DNA of 64,000 bases from contig NC_064537.1 of the NCBI RefSeq assembly GCF_023856365.1, positions 8,072,324-8,136,323 on the forward strand. Reading direction: 5' to 3'. The notes beneath the pieces were generated by a model, which had not been told where the DNA came from, ran no database searches, and worked only from the letters and a program-made list of their open reading frames with translations. Origin of the DNA: Brienomyrus brachyistius. Taxonomy: Eukaryota > Chordata > Actinopteri > Osteoglossiformes > Mormyridae. Position numbers and translations under genes: made by a program. Positions 9,792 through 46,215 of the stretch are shown in pieces. The stretch's first letter is position 1, and every line of letters begins with the position of its first letter.

Positions 9792-12700
9792 CATAGGTAT
9801 CATTCAAAACTAATTGCTAGTCACTGCCGCTAACAGCCACATATCTACGCCGTTAAGCGTGGAATGGTTACCAATTAGAGAATCAGCCAGTGTCATGTCA
9901 CAGCAATCCAGTATGAAAAAGTCATTTGAGGATGGATGAAGGTCACAAATGATGGCAAGCAGTAGTGTCTGCATCCCAATTTCAGTGAGAAGTTGTTGTT
10001 GGGTTCCTTTTGTGTCAAGAACATTGAAGACTGAGACAGAAAGAGAAGTTAAGATATGAGAGGAAATCGGCCCGGATCTGAATGCTATGGGAAGGTGTCA
10101 ATGGAGGGGGGATGGATCTGAAGTTTAAATGCCGGAACTTGGGAACCTCCATGAAAGCCAGACTCTTCAAAGGCCACAGGGGCGCTTCAGCCATGGTGCT
10201 CCGCCTTTGCCGTTCCTGAAAACGACACTCTTGGGAGACCGAGTGTCAACTTCGGTGGATGTGCTTGGAGAATCGGGGGGCCTTCAGACCGATGAAGGTA
10301 ATTCCCAGCTCACTGAAGTCACTTTGTTTCTCGTCGTACAACGATGAAAGTAACAATGGAGCGGATGTGTATCGGTTCTCGTTTGCGACTTTAAGTGGCA
10401 GATCTGAAAATTGGAAATAAAAAAAAATGTAAATGGATAGCAAATTAACCTTAAATACCTGGAAGAGTGGCGTATCAGGGGCAATGAGAGAGCCAGCAGT
10501 GGAGTGTGAAAGCCTTGGTGATGTGCTACATCGTTATGATGACTCAGGAGCAGAATACTAGTGGTGGCCAAGTAAAGCTTCATGAACCATTTGCTATATT
10601 TTCTGACCCCACTAGATGGCGCTAATGTTTTTTTAAAAAAAGGCCCAAAGCACGACCTCAAAGCAAACCTGGGTAACACACTGACAAATACTGCGGCACC
10701 ATGTGCTCTTCTAAATCTACACCCTCCACCTAATTGCAAAGTAACCGCAGACGCAAACCCAGAGCAAGGGGGGACATCACTAATTAAAGAATCATATTAA
10801 AATGAATGTCTCATCCGTCGTTGTCCACCGTTTCACGTGATGCTTGATAGAAGTGGAACGTACGTACCAGAAAATGCTGACCAACAGTCATTTGCCGCTG
10901 TCGTAGCGCCGTCTCCATCGGCTCGTTGTCCTCGGCCTGCGGCAAACGACCATCTTCCTCCATCGCATTCACATTTAAAATGAGAAATCCTCCCTCATTC
11001 ATCGGATTGTGCCACACACAGTATGCAACTATATTGCCGCCAAACGCGTGAAGAAACCTGAAATGACTTTTTAGTGTACTGAAAGTATTTTGTCAAACTG
11101 GAAGCGGCAGCATGGGGTCGATTGTACTGCTGCTGGTTTACAGGGGTCGAACTGGGAATAGGGAGGGGGGATTATAAGGTACCCATCCATTTTCTGTAGA
11201 AGCACAAAGAATAGTACTATTAGCTTTTTAAAGAAAAAACATACAAGATGAGAATACAAATACAAGATGAGAATAGTGCTTACCAATTAGTGTCCTGGTC
11301 CGGTTGTTCTGCCATTCTGCTCTGCCAAGGTGGAATTGTGCGGAATAAATGAATAGGGGCCTGAGCCCAGAATTTGGCACAGAGACTTAGGGTCGGTCTG
11401 TCTGAGGGACATGGCTTGCATGTCAATGCTGTGTTACTGTTTCCTGTTTCTGCACACCTGTGTGCCTCATCGTCCTCCTGTGGTCTCGTATCGGGAAATT
11501 GAAGATGGTAAAGGGGTCAACGTTACATTGGCAGACTGTGTCAAAGGCGTTGACGCAGAAGAAATGTGCCACCACATCACCAGCCACCCTCTGGAAAGAC
11601 TAAGCACTTGTTGATTTCAGGCGCACCGGTAAGGAATTTTTGGTGGAATAATGTTCACACACCTACTGCACAATAATGATGTGTAAAGATTTCCCGTTCG
11701 CGTTCATTTACTAAAAGAGCAATGATGGCGAGTTCCGTCCGAGCACCAAATGATATTAGTGACTTCTCCTATATGTACATAATGAGAAATCATTCAACGT
11801 CGTCACCAATTAACATTTCTATAATAAACGACAGACCGGCAGTTTGCTGGAACTACCCTTTAATTATTTTCAGAGGTTTATGTATGGAGGGGGGGGGACA
11901 GAAATATACAATAGCCTTTCAAAACCAAAGAATTCTTTGCGCACAGCCCGACATGCCGTGGCTTTGCTAATGTGTTCTGCGTATCCTATATTATATTAAA
12001 AGCTTCTGGTAGGAAAACAACAGGCGGGCAATACATTAGTATGTGAGTGTACATCCACGGTGCGTGATGTTTGGGATGAGAGGCTCAAAACGGGTGTTTA
12101 AAGAAGATACAATGTGATCAACTTTATCGATCCCAGAGGTAAATTCTTGAATAAATCGTGGGCTGGAATGATTAACGATATTGTTCGCGAAGATACTCGC
12201 CGGCGGGAAACGTAATCGGAGTCTCATCAGCCCCCGCCGCTGTAAAGTCTGATCCCGCTAAACCTGCTCCGGAATGGGTTTGGTTCGCAGCGGCAGCTGA
12301 CGCTCACGCTGACCCCGGTTTCTGGACAGAATTTGCCAAGGTCTGAGCTTCTAATTCCGGATTACTCACTAAAGCCGCTTTTCTGAAATTGTTAGGTTTG
12401 TTTCTCTGTAAGTCAGTAGAAACATACCAGCTATCAGCGGGTAAATGACATTCAATGTCACGTTTGAGGTTGGGCTTTTGAAGAAACACTTTGTTCCCCA
12501 TTAGACTAAGACATATTAGCATACCAATGATAAAAAATATAAAAGACATTAAATGGTCGGACCACAGCACGTAGAGGGACTGATTGCTTTGTTTAAAATC
12601 CAAAATTATTATTTTTATTAAATACATTTTAAAGCCCTTAAACTAATATTAAACACCATTTTAGCAGACAAAGTCAAACACGTGTCGATTATATGAATCA

Positions 12701-13780
12701 CATAGTAATACCAAAAGCATTTAACTTAAGGTTAATTTTCACGACAAAGAGTATCACGGGTCGTCATCTACAACTCCTGTGTTACTCGCGCACCGATACT
12801 TACAATGTATTTGTACATATATTCGGAACATATGACAATATATATATATATATATATAAGGTATCTTTAAATAGGAGGAAAATGCACCATTTCACACTGG
12901 AAAAGTCTGGAAGCACTTCGTGGATCTGTCCACAACACAAGGCGTTTAAAATGAAATTTTTATCACAAAAAGCAGGTATTGCTTCATGTTAATCAGCTCT
13001 GCCAGTTCCGCTGTCTTTGTTCCACTCCTTCTATTCTCTTTCAGACTTTAAGCTGATACTGATGGGTGCCTTTTGACGGGATATTTCTTGTTTTCCCGCT
13101 AACTTCCATCCCACTCTGCGCACGGTACCAGTCTCTCCCAGCTCAGTCATTCGATATGCATATGGTTTGTACTGGTACTGTCATTTAAACAGCACGTAAA
13201 CCGAGTTTTTTCGTATTATGTTGCAAGCTGTATTTCCTCATTCGTCCAGTTCATTAATTTAACCAATTCATTAAAACAGCAGTATATATAATTGTATAAA
13301 TCCCCTTTTCAAAATAAAGTTAAAGACAGATAAACAATGCCGTTTACTTCGTATCCATGTATTGAAATGAATCAATCAAATAAATACTGTGTTTTGAATC
13401 AAAGGTTTTCAAATTTAAGCATGCCTCTTTAGTTAATTATGATATTAGGCAGACAGAGGGCGCCAACGAACAGAATGATTTGGCTGAAGGGGCAACGGCG
13501 TCTGCTGAACTCCAAGGCTGCTTGTACTTTAGTAATTCTGTTTATCTATCCATTTCAAAGTTATGTGTTCATCTTTATTAATAACAAATGTGTTAACGGA
13601 TGTCGGTTTTACAAGATATGATGCTTAATTGTTCAAACATCATACTGTGACATTGTCCTATATCTCTGAAACATAACAAGGTAATACGTTTCTAGTCTCA
13701 ACACAAGTGTCTTTAAAAGAAAAAGGGGAGGCCCAACTTTCACAGTTGGTGCATAATCGCGTGCTTAGATAACATCTAGA
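9792..13780. other. Intergenic region between mrtfa and shisa8, no gene recognised
   Basis: This mostly AT-rich DNA lies between the convergent genes. I see a (TA)n tract at 12838-12858 and no splice-bounded exon or known repeat. Reading frames of 60-150 codons are scattered on both strands without recognisable domains. Confidence 0.5.
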
Positions 13781-13781
13781 G

Positions 13782-13787
13782 TTTATT
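13782..13787 (-). terminator. shisa8: Candidate shisa8 poly(A) signal AATAAA
   Basis: TTTATT on the plus strand reads AATAAA on the minus strand, about 555 bases beyond the shisa8 stop codon. It is the first canonical signal I find downstream of that stop. Use is inferred from position only. Confidence 0.5.
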
Positions 13788-14341
13788 TTATACCATAAAA
13801 ATCCCTAGCCGGTCCAGTCCTTCCTGCAATGAGAAACAGTTTAGGCACTGGAATCACCTGGGTCTCATGCTGCTGCTGTAAGGGACACACACGAATGTCT
13901 TCCCTTTTTTAACCTCTGTGGCAGTGCCCACCACCCCCCCTCCCCATCAGGTGTCCGGGTGGTTTAGCACAGATGCCTCTCCTGGTCTTTTCCCCTCTTC
14001 TTCCGTGAATGTCTTTGTTCTCATCTCATTATGCAGCTCGTCCACTGACCCTGGGCTGTGACGCAGTACGAGGTCCTGCTCCCACACAAGCACCATGGGT
14101 CAGCTGTGAAGTGACTGGTGCCTGGGGCATGCTGCCGGAGAGGAGGACAGAGGACCGTCGGCCAGGTCCGAGACGTGGCGGCGGGTGCCGATGGCGAAAG
14201 GGAAGGAAGACTGGTCATGTTCGTTGGAGATTATTAATGGCAAAGAATATTATGTTACTGGGTTCCTCCTCCGCATCATGGAGAAGACGTGTATGCAAAC
14301 ACGTAGACTTTGCCACAAATCGAGCGCGTACCCAGCTTGGC

Positions 14342-36630
<22,289 letters not shown>

Positions 36631-36636
36631 CCCTCC

Positions 36637-36669
36637 CCTCTCTCTCTCTCTCTCTCTCTCACTCTCTCA
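36637..36669. repeat. (CT)n microsatellite
   Basis: CT dinucleotides with one A interruption. Further CT-rich tracts lie at 37280-37362, 38731-38760 and 43447-43490, all upstream of shisa8. Confidence 0.88.
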
Positions 36670-37279
36670 GCCCTCTCCCACCTTACCTCTCTGTCAGTCC
36701 TGGTTCACTCCCCTGCACACCGATTAAAAACAGTTATTCCGAAACGTGCTTGCAGCCCTGTGTCCACCACCGGCTCAGCTGCTCTTCCTGCACCAAAAAA
36801 AAAAGACCAGAAAGAGACCCAGGGTGTTCCGGCTTAGATTTTAAGACGCATCCATAACCGTTCAACGACCAATGCGACTGATGTCTTATCGTGGTCTGCG
36901 TTGTTTCTAAGGTCCATTGGCACCAAACATCATCTTCCGCTGCAGGATCAAACACCAAAATAGTGGAATGAAGCAACTTGCTCAACAGTCTTGTAGGAGG
37001 ACCTTGAGGTGTCTCTGCCAAGTTCGTTCCAAGCCACAGAGGGACCTGCTAATGTAACCCTACCTCTGATTGCTGTCAGCCACTGCACACTTGCTGTATG
37101 CAGCACACATGAATGTAATATGTATTTCTGCTCTTGTCTTTCTCTTTCTAAGGTTTCTCTTCTGAAACCTCCTAAAAATGAGTGACTTTCTCTTTCTTTC
37201 CCTCATGTGGCTTCCTCTCCTGCCTCCTGAAGCTGCATAACTGTAAACAGGCAAGACCAATCGCTAATGTTCCATACAG

Positions 37280-37290
37280 ACTCTCTCTCG

Positions 37291-37338
<48 letters not shown>

Positions 37339-37362
37339 GTCTCTCTCTCTCTCCCTCTCTCC
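37280..37362. repeat. Interrupted (CT)n tract
   Basis: CT dinucleotides interrupted by CC and GT steps. Arginine/glutamate-rich minus-strand reading frames here are artefacts of it. Confidence 0.88.
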
Positions 37363-38046
37363 CATGAACGAATGAGCGCACCTCCATCGCGGGCACATTC
37401 TTTTTCTGTCACCGATACCCCCCCCCCCCCATGATGTACCCCACATTTCTTTAAATCTCTGCTCTGATTTCCGGCTTTTTTGTCTGTCCCTTGGTCCTCC
37501 ACCATCTCCCCCCCCCCCCCCCATATCTATGACCTCTAGTCTGGCTCTATATTTTCCCATCCTTCTCCAGGTACACGTCTTGCTCTCTCCCTTTTTTACC
37601 CCTCCTTTTCCCCCTCTCTTTTTTCCCCTCTCAGCCTCGGAACTCCTTCAGTGTGACAGATGACCTCAGAGCCGCTGACCACAGAGGGCGCTCTCGCATC
37701 CAAATGAGGGGCCCTCCACCGGTCGCCTTGAAAACGGTCTTGCTTTGCAGGACCGAGTTCTGAGACTGGGGACTGCGGAGCGACGCTGGCGGAGACAGAG
37801 GGCAGTCTCACAGAAGGGACTGCGTCTGCTGGAACCAATACGGCCACTGCCTTAAATGGGACAGTGGCAGTGAGCGTGGCGGGGGTAGGGCCACACAGGG
37901 GAGCGAGAGGAGGGGGACGGAGGAAGAGTGAGAGCTGTTTGTGGAAGAGGAAGGAGAAAGAGAGTGGTAGAACAGAGGGGTTGGTGAAGGTGTTGGAGAC
38001 AAGGAGACTGGTACAGGTGGAGGTGTCAGGTAATGGGAAGCAGTTA

Positions 38047-38430
38047 GAGGTGGAGGTGTAGGAGAAAAATTGGGGTGATGGAGGGAAGGAGGCAGATGGG
38101 GGTGGAGGTGTTGGAGAAATGTGGGGGTGATGGAGGGAAGGAGGTCGATGGAGGTGGAGATGTTGGAGAAATGTGGGGGTGATGGAGGGAAGGAGGTCGA
38201 TGGAGGTGGAGATGTTGGAGAAATGTGGGGGTGATGGAGGGAAGGAGGTCGATGGAGGTGCTGGGGAAACGTGGGGATGATGGAGGGAAAGAGGGTCGAT
38301 GGAGGTGGAGATGTTGGGGAAATGTGGGGTGATGGAGGGAAGGAGGTCGATGGAGGTGCTGGGGAAACGTGGGGATGATGGAGGGAAAGAGGCCGATGGA
38401 GGTGGAGGTGTTGGGGAAATGGGGTGATGG
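38047..38430. repeat. 52-bp purine-rich minisatellite, about 7 units
   Basis: The unit GATGGAGGGAAGGAGGTCGA plus TGGAGGTGGAGATGTTGGAG plus AAATGTGGGGGT is 52 bp; units start at 38077, 38129, 38181 and 38233. Later units are 46 bp or otherwise varied. The purine-rich strand is the plus strand, so the minus strand reads as serine/proline/histidine-rich frames. Confidence 0.88.
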
Positions 38431-39059
38431 ATGGAAGGAGGCCAGAAGTGAGGAGGCTCGTGTAGAGAAGCAAACACACGCAGAGTACGATGAAGGGAAT
38501 GGGGGAGATGGATGAAGATGCCGTCTGTTAAAAGCCCTGTTTGAGCATTTACTGGTAAAGCAAGTGCTTCCGGACCCCAGATTATGGGGCGGCTGTGTCC
38601 TTTCGTCAGAAATCACTGTGACACTGTAGGGATGTGGCTAAATGTTTTATATAGACGCCCTTCGAATATTTGTGTCAGTTGGTTTTTTTATTCTTCCTAA
38701 GTTTTCTCGCTCTCCAAAGGTTGCATCAGTCTCTCTCTCTCTCTCCCTCTCCCTCTCCTCACGCCCAGCTCCCATCTTGGTGGTCCCGGCTGTCCGCTTC
38801 CCCTCCCTATCGCAGGCTTTCCGTAGAGAGACACTGGAGCCTCTGCCACCGTGCTGGATCGCGCAGAGATTCCCGTCTCTGGGGTATTCTGTAGTGTATC
38901 GAGACCCAAAACCCCAGCACACGTGCAGTTCAGTGCCCCTGGGTTTAATAACAGGTAATTATCCCACAGTAATCCAGTTTTGTCGATGACTCAGCCGAGG
39001 TGGATGGGTGGGGGTAGGGTGGTGGCCCCGAGGGGACGTAACCCAGTAAGCAGGTGGTG

Positions 39060-39245
39060 TGAGATGGGTTCCACTCTAGCTGGGCCTTATTCACGCCCAT
39101 TCAAACACTCAGGCACTTTAGAGCTGCTAATTAGCCTGATCTGCACGTCTTTGGGTTGAAGTTCAGAGCACAGAGAAGAAAGACAGACAGAAAGACAGGA
39201 AGAACAGGCATCCTCCTGCGGATTAGGCCCCCGGCCCTGAATGTA
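39060..39245 (-). mobile_element. Diverged SINE fragment, minus orientation
   Basis: CACTTTAGAGCTGCTAATTAGCC and then CTGCACGTCTTTGGGTTG are the reverse of the SINE body phrase around CAAAGACATGCAGG...AATTAG. Head and tail are not clear. Confidence 0.45.
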
Positions 39246-41787
39246 TGAGGGTATAGCGCCCCCACCTGGCCATCGCCATGATTGCTTTATGTTTGTTTCA
39301 CGTTTTATTCCAATCCAGTTCTCTCTGCAGCACTTCACTGCATTCTCTATCCTCTTTCTTCCTCTTCCCCATGCACTGCATTCCTGCCTCAGAGGGCAGC
39401 ACGATGATCAGCATCAAGGCTGGGTGGGACAGACAGAGTGTTCAGGAGGCAAAGGGGCAGTTTCTGCCATGGCGTCCAGTTTTATTTAAACATGACTCTT
39501 ACCCAAAGGGGCGATTATAGACATTTTAAAGAGATGAGCATAAGAATACCTATGTTTCATATAGAGGGTCCAATGTAATGTTTTGAATCAGTGAGTGACA
39601 GGGGAGGAGACACTCCCAGGGCCAATCATCTTTCAGCTGGGGGCCTGTGGTCCCGCCCTTATACACATCCCTGCTCTCACTGTGGTTTTGCTCAGTTTAC
39701 TGGCTGCAGATAATAATGTATCAATAGATGTGGACTTTAGTGGGGAAATAAAATTTGCTGATGTACCGTTGAGCAAAAAGACTAGTAACAATGACAATAT
39801 GATTGAAGTGGAAAAAACAAATATTCAGAAATTATTCAATTTCATCGGTGACTTATTACTGTTTTGCTTAAATATTGCCCACCAAAGCACGCTAAATAAT
39901 CAGTGCATGACCAGTGTGTCACTGGCAGCCAGCTGGAGGTGGGGACAGCCGGTCCCAGAGTGCGAACAGTACGCCCTGGGGGGCCCTTCGGTATAACCAT
40001 GTGTCTGAAGTCGAACGCTGCCTGAAGGAATCCGCCTCGCATAGAGACGGCTCTCTGGCTCCCCCGCAGGGTACGGGGTCACGGCAGGTCAAACAGCCAG
40101 TCCCCTCCTTCTCGTTCATGTTTCTCGGAAAAGCATCACATCTCTGTTTTGAACCATTCCTCCCACTCATGTCACAGCAGGCGAGCTGCTTCGAGTACTA
40201 CCATAGTTCAAAAACTGCATGCATTTTAACAGCAGAGTACAAAGCATCCAGTACCGTTGTACTAAAATCCCTCAAAGGAGCAATAGTTTAGTTACAAATG
40301 GCTTTTGTCACCAACACATTAAAGTTCTGCTTCAGAGCTAAAATTCAATCAGCCGGATTTAAAATGTCATTAGGTCCAATTAATGACACCACCCCCTGCT
40401 TTAAATAAAGTTTTATGAAAACATTCAATTGCAGAAGTAAATAAAAAGAAAAAACACGTGGCTCAGTAGATTGAGCACCAGCCCCAGACCTCCAGGTGTG
40501 CATGTGTGCGACTCCCTTCCCTGCTTCTGTGTCTCTGGAATCCACTTTGGCTTCACATCCGTTACACTCTCCAGCTCCTCCCTGCAACCCCAACCAGGAT
40601 AAGCAGTTTAAAGACCGATGGGAATCACTAAGGCTTAATTATATCTCGATTCTGCGTCTGCAACGTATAAGTTCGTGCCAGAAATTAAACTGCTAAGCAG
40701 TGGCTGCATTTTCTCCTGAAAATATACAAACGCAGCCCAGCGTGTGAGTGCTGCTCTAATTGTGGCGGGGAAAACGGCCAGTGGTCTCAGGAACATGACA
40801 GCAGACGGGCAGTTACACCTTCCTCTCTAACTGCAATTATGTCCTGAAGAGTCTTCCAACTTTCCCATTTGGACCCGATTCACTGAACCCACCCATCAAG
40901 TTAAGGACTTCTCTTAGACCTTATCAAGTCATCTGGGCTGGGCACTGCAACACGTACTGGCTCTTCAGCTGAAATATTAAAGCTCTTAGGAGCTAAAACT
41001 GCGAGCAATGAGTTCTCTGAACGGGCTGGATAAACAATGGCGGTTCTTCAGCGTGGCGACAGTGTGCACTGAGCCTGAGAGTGAGCCCCCTTTTCCTGGT
41101 CACGGGATACTGCACATTTTCACAATATTATTCACAAAAAGCAGTTGAAGAGAAACTTCCAGAATATGGCAGCCTGAACTTGACAGTGGGTAAAAATTTA
41201 ATCATATTTAACAATCATATTTAAAAGTCTGTGCTGATCCTATATGATTTTGATTTGGCTCCTGTGACAGTGGTATGACTCACACCCACCGTTCAAGAAC
41301 CATACAGTCCTCCTGTGAGAAAATGCTGATAAAAAAATATTCAGTACAATGTAGAAATATATGAAGATTATGGAAATTTTCTGTATGGATGCTGGAGTTT
41401 AGATTAATTCTCCACACCGATGTCCAGCAGGTTATGTTTTGCCCGCAATGTGGGTCAGTCCTGTTCATATTCCTGCCAGTGTGACCCCCAAAACTGACCC
41501 GTGCTCAGCTTCTCCGCTCTTCATTTTGCTGCCCATCGCATGCATTTCACGTAAACTCATTTCTACCGCTTACATTGTGAGGGGTCACCTTGGGCTCAGC
41601 TGGGGAGGGGGGCTCACCATCCGTCCTTTTATTTTCCCCCGGTTCAGCCTTTTGAGAAGAGCTCGCGTTGACGTCGCGGTTAAACATAGTATCGGTTTTC
41701 CCTGATATTCATGCTTGAAGAGTCTGTATCACAGGAATCCAGGACAACGTTTCCAAACATACATCAACAAGTACTTTAGTGCTATTT

Positions 41788-41807
41788 GGGGGGGGGGGGG
41801 GGGGGGG
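41788..41807. repeat. G20 homopolymer
   Basis: Twenty consecutive G in the intergenic region. It is a potential quadruplex-forming and assembly-error-prone site. Confidence 0.95.
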
Positions 41808-42415
41808 AGTAATGTAGCAAGCGATTAACCCAAATTTCTAGCACCGAAGCACCGGTTCTTCGCGCAGAGAGCGAGTCCTGGAATGAGAGAGATGCCGGCG
41901 GCGTCCGGACTCTGCCACGGCCTTGTGTGATCCCGAGACCTTTGGGAATAATGTCTTTGTTCCCCTTTATGCGGCGAAAGCCTGTTAGGAACTGGGGGAC
42001 TGATGACATTCAGGTTGGTCATGTGCTTAGCAGATATCTGCTTTATGCTCGTCGTTTACGGAGCGGGAAGCTGTAGCGCGGAAATCCGAGGCTGCGGGAC
42101 AGATGCAGACCTCCTATAGTCTGTCCCTCTATCCTGTGCTTATCCCAAGCCATTGTGCTCTCGTCCCGCTGAAATTGCCGAGGTTTCCTTTAGGACATCA
42201 GTAAGCCACCGGGCTGATAGCTTAAACCGGACACTTTTAGTGTCGATGTCAACATCTCTCCTGAGCTGCAGCTCTTGTAAAACTTTTAGAAAATGCATTG
42301 CACTCTTTTAGGACAATTTTGGTATAGAATGTAGGGGTGAGATTGTTGTTTTTGTGTAGCCCCTCCCAGTGTAGTGACCAAAAGGAGCCCCACACGAACG
42401 TGCGGTTTCAGTGAA

Positions 42416-42715
42416 TTTGCATTTATTTATTTAACAGAGTATCAAAGACTTTTATCCTAAATGAAATACACCTGAAAAAACAGTGTCAGCCAGTCGCTGG
42501 GCCTCGATCAAGAGCCTAGTGGCATGTATTTACATTGTAGGTATTTAGCAGACTCTTTATGTCGTGTCGAGATGTCAGCCGGGCTGAGCTTCCAATGAGC
42601 GCGTGGGTACAGAGCAGCTTCTAGCCAAGCACTCTGCTGACCGTGGAATTTGAACCGCCGACCTTCCACTCGCAGATACAGAGGCCTAACCAGTACTGGT
42701 GAGCACTGGTGAGCA
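42416..42715. mobile_element. Two adjoining diverged teleost dispersed repeats
   Basis: Both GCATTTATTTATTTAACAGA with ACTTTTATCCTAAATG, and GTATTTAGCAGACTCTTTATG with GGAATTTGAACCGCCGACC, match the phrase order of the element at 23881-24094. The second half ends near 42705 at CAGAGGCCTAACCAGTACT. Confidence 0.5.
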
Positions 42716-45128
42716 CCATGGTTACTTGCAGATCTGACCCCTTGGCCAGCGTCTGTCTGTTACTGATGTGGTTCTAGGGTTAGATGGGAGTCACATGGGA
42801 GTCAGCGGATGTCAGCGGAGTCCCAGCCGTGGAACCTGCAAGGTGCAGAACAGGAGCATAAACAGATTAAATGAAGTAACAATGATGTATGAGAAAGTGC
42901 TAATATAATGACTCTAAACAGGACCGGGGGGGGGCTTTAGCCTGAGGGGGGGCAGATTTTCAGTTCCTCTCGTTAATGAGCAGTGAAGAACTCAGTCCTA
43001 AAGACGTCAGCAGCTGCGTCCCTCCCAGAAAAGATTACAAAAGTGATTACTTAGTCTATTCTGCGGCAACGAGAGTCTGACGGCGAGATGCAGGCTTTTA
43101 CCGGATTAAAAAGACACAAGTTGCACACGGGATGGGCAGGTGCTGGAGCGGAAGCGGGCGCCGGATTTGCTGGCCTGTTAGAGAGGAGTCGCAGGGGTTT
43201 CGAGTCATCGAACCAGGGACCATGCGGCAAACGGGTTATAAATGGATAAAAACAGGACTGGGAGTTGAGCGTAAGTCACTTTGGACAAAAGGGAAGAGCG
43301 AGTAAATTAAGAGGATAAACAAACAACTGTGGCTAACAAAAAGTAGCAGGAAGACAGGACAGCGTTAGAATATCCAGGGTATCAGCAGGGTCGAGCAGGC
43401 AGGGACAAGCTGGTGGTGTTTGGTATCATCTTTGGCTGATATCGAGTCTCTCTCTCTCTTTCTCACTCTCTCTCTCTTTCTCCCTCTCGTCTGTTCCCCT
43501 TCTTTGTTTGCCCTATCAGTTCCCATTAATCTGTCATCTTCACCCACTCACGCCGCGATGATACAGTCATTCACTGGAAGCGTTTATGATAACTCAGCCA
43601 GTCGCCACCAGCTATGGGAAGAGTGCGAATCAGGAGAGTATGGTGGACGAGATCTGCAATGCGCAGCCAATCACCACCAGGCGGGGAACCAATGGGAAGC
43701 GGCCGCTGACTGATGAGGCACAGTAATCCCGTCTATCTCTATTCTCTCCAAACCTAATGCATTCTCTACTGATCTTAGTCAGCAAGCTGGGCTTGGCTGA
43801 ATTCCAGGGTCCAGTAATTGACTTTGTGTAGAAATTGACATGGGGGGGGGGGGGGGGTCACACAGTGCCTGGAGGTTTCTCCAGGTGCAAGGCATTGGTA
43901 GCGGCTATAAGATGGACGCATGCAGAGAAAATTGAGGTGATGAAGTTCACAGAAAGACACAGAGCATGCAAGACGGTGCTAAATAATACCAAAGAGGTAA
44001 AGATCATAATTGTAAAGATTTTCCAGTTGACCTTGTGACTTCTGACCCCTTAAAAGAGACACGAGAGCTCAAGGTAGCTGCAAGGCGTGTAGAAGGTTTT
44101 CCCAGTGACTCTTGCTGATTCACATTCCGCATAGCTTTTCCAGCAGTGCCCGGGCCAGCCTTCTGACAGCCTTTAAATCCCAGCTGGTGTTCAGTATTCA
44201 GATGGCAGATTTAATACTTTTCATTTGTTCTTGCTCAGAGATGTTCGGGGTTATGGCAAATAACAAATCTGAATAATGTATCTGAATTATTTATATATTT
44301 CTCTCAATCAGATGGAATTGAAGGGGTAGGTTTTAATATTCGCTTAAAGGTTTTTGATTGACCCCCTGCAACCCCGACCTGGATTAGATGCAAGATGAAT
44401 TGGATGGTTTCTGATTGGAGGCTTTTTTTTATTTATTTATTGGAAGAGTTTAAGTGTATATTTAAATTCAAGTATGCGTTACATATCAATTCTAGTCCTG
44501 TACTTTCAAGGAAGGAATCGATCATTTTATATCTCATCGGAACGGTTAGAATTAGCTTTAAAAAAATTAATCTCCACTGAAAATTGTAATTTTATTCCGC
44601 AAAGAATATAAATATTTCAGCTGCTCAAATGTATGTCAACGGAGAAATAAAAAGAAATATGTCCCTGTTGAATTATAAATCTGTCCTTGTAAGCAGCGTG
44701 TACACAGATGGACCACAAGTCTGCGGAAAGACCTACCCAAGGCACCAGACCCTCGCCTTTTCTTTCCTCTGCCTTTGTCATTTGCATAATTGTGCTGTTT
44801 TTTTTTCCTGGGGAAATTTTATTTCAAAGTCACTTCTGTGTAACGGCATGAACAGCATTGATAAACAAAACGCAAGCTGGATAAATACATTTATGCTTCA
44901 GTGGAAACATTTGAACACATAATTTTCATGTCATGTAGTGGTTATACAGATATTTATTCATATTAATGGGGGACCTGACAGGTCTGCAAAAACTTAATTA
45001 TGTAATTAAACTTTTATTGTATAGGAAGTCATTATGTATAAGGTTTACTGCAAACTTGGGGCCTTTGCTGCCCCAGAGAATCTCCACCCCCTTATTGCGC
45101 CATGCACACAACCCTGATGCACTTAGAT

Positions 45129-45325
45129 TGGATGGATGGATTGATGGATGCATGGATTGATGGATGCATGGATGGATGGATGGATGGATGGATGCACAAT
45201 GTGGGAAGTACATCCTGGCCAGGGTGTTCCTTGTCTTCCAGGGATGGGCTCCAGGCTCCCTGTGATTCTGTGCTAGATAAAGTAAAGTTGCATGGATAGA
45301 TGGATGGACGGATGATGGATGGATG
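45129..45325 (+). mobile_element. SINE tail with (GGAT)n expansions
   Basis: A (GGATG)n tract (45129-45194) is followed by GGGATGGGCTCCAGGCTCCC, GATTCTGTGCTAGATAAAG and a second GGATGGATGG tail. This is the 3' end of the common SINE. Confidence 0.6.
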
Positions 45326-46077
45326 GATTTAAGGATATAGGAAGTACAAATGTACAGATTTTCTAGAATTGACAGTAGGATGCTTGCTGGAAAGTATTGC
45401 ATGGTTGTTTAGTACCTAGAGACTGTGTCAGTGACAAAGGCCAAAGTGACTCTCAGTGACGTGGACGGCCTTGCGGGGCCCTGCACAGCACCTGTTTCTC
45501 TGTCACTGAGAGTCGTGACGTTGGTGGTCACCCAACAACCTCCCGTTGCTCCTGTCGGGTTGGAGAGGAAGCGAGAGTATTTCTGGGAAAACCACCATAT
45601 GGAATCCGAGGAGCAACATGAAACGGGGGAAGACATGGCTGTAGTTTGAAGCGGGCGACACCCCCATCTCACACATTAATGATCTTCCCACAGTCATTAG
45701 CCACGTAAGGATCATCTACAGGCACAGAGTGCTATGTCACAGCACAGTAATGAGGCCGGAGCCCTCCAACGGTGCTAATGATGCATGGGGAAATGGCTCT
45801 GCCGTGACTCCGGAATGTTCCACAGCAACAAACTAGATGCTCTGGTCCGGCAAGGTCCTGAACAGCTCTGGCCCTTTGCCAGGGGAAGGGGGAGAGCATT
45901 CTAGCATTGATGGAAGGAAGATTTAATAGATAAAAAAAACTCCCACCCTGCTTCGCCCTCCCCCATCCATGTCCTTACTCATCAACATCTGCGTTTCCAG
46001 CTCCCAGGGCGAGTGCTGGTCGTAGGGGGGGAGTCAAACGAACAAAGTCAGCAGAAAGAATGAAAGGAGACAATGTG

Positions 46078-46215
46078 GTGGTAGTGTAGGCTAGTGGTCC
46101 AAAGCCTGGAAATGTCAACTGCTGCTGTATCCTTGAGACAGCCAGTTGACCTCGACAGCATTGGCGAAGGTCCCGCTTTATAAATGGTTCAAGAGTAAAA
46201 CTGTCTACTGTAGAC
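46078..46215. mobile_element. Possible tRNA-derived SINE, second family
   Basis: GTGGTAGTGTAGGCTAGTGG with CCTGGAAATGTCAAC resembles a tRNA-like head. TGTATCCTTGAGACAGCCAG and CTTTATAAATGGTTCAAGAG match the CCTTGAGCAAGG...TATAAATGGGTAA body of another fish SINE. Confidence 0.45.

Noticed and set aside
37596..38616. Minus-strand Ser/Pro/His-rich frames of 190-293 codons
   Set aside because: They come from the 52-bp purine-rich minisatellite at 38047-38430 and nearby CT-rich DNA; there is no domain, and frames interchange as the unit is not a multiple of three.
44771..44789. SOX-octamer composite enhancer site
   Set aside because: The spacing and orientation differ from the canonical composite and a single 19-base match is expected by chance in this much sequence.
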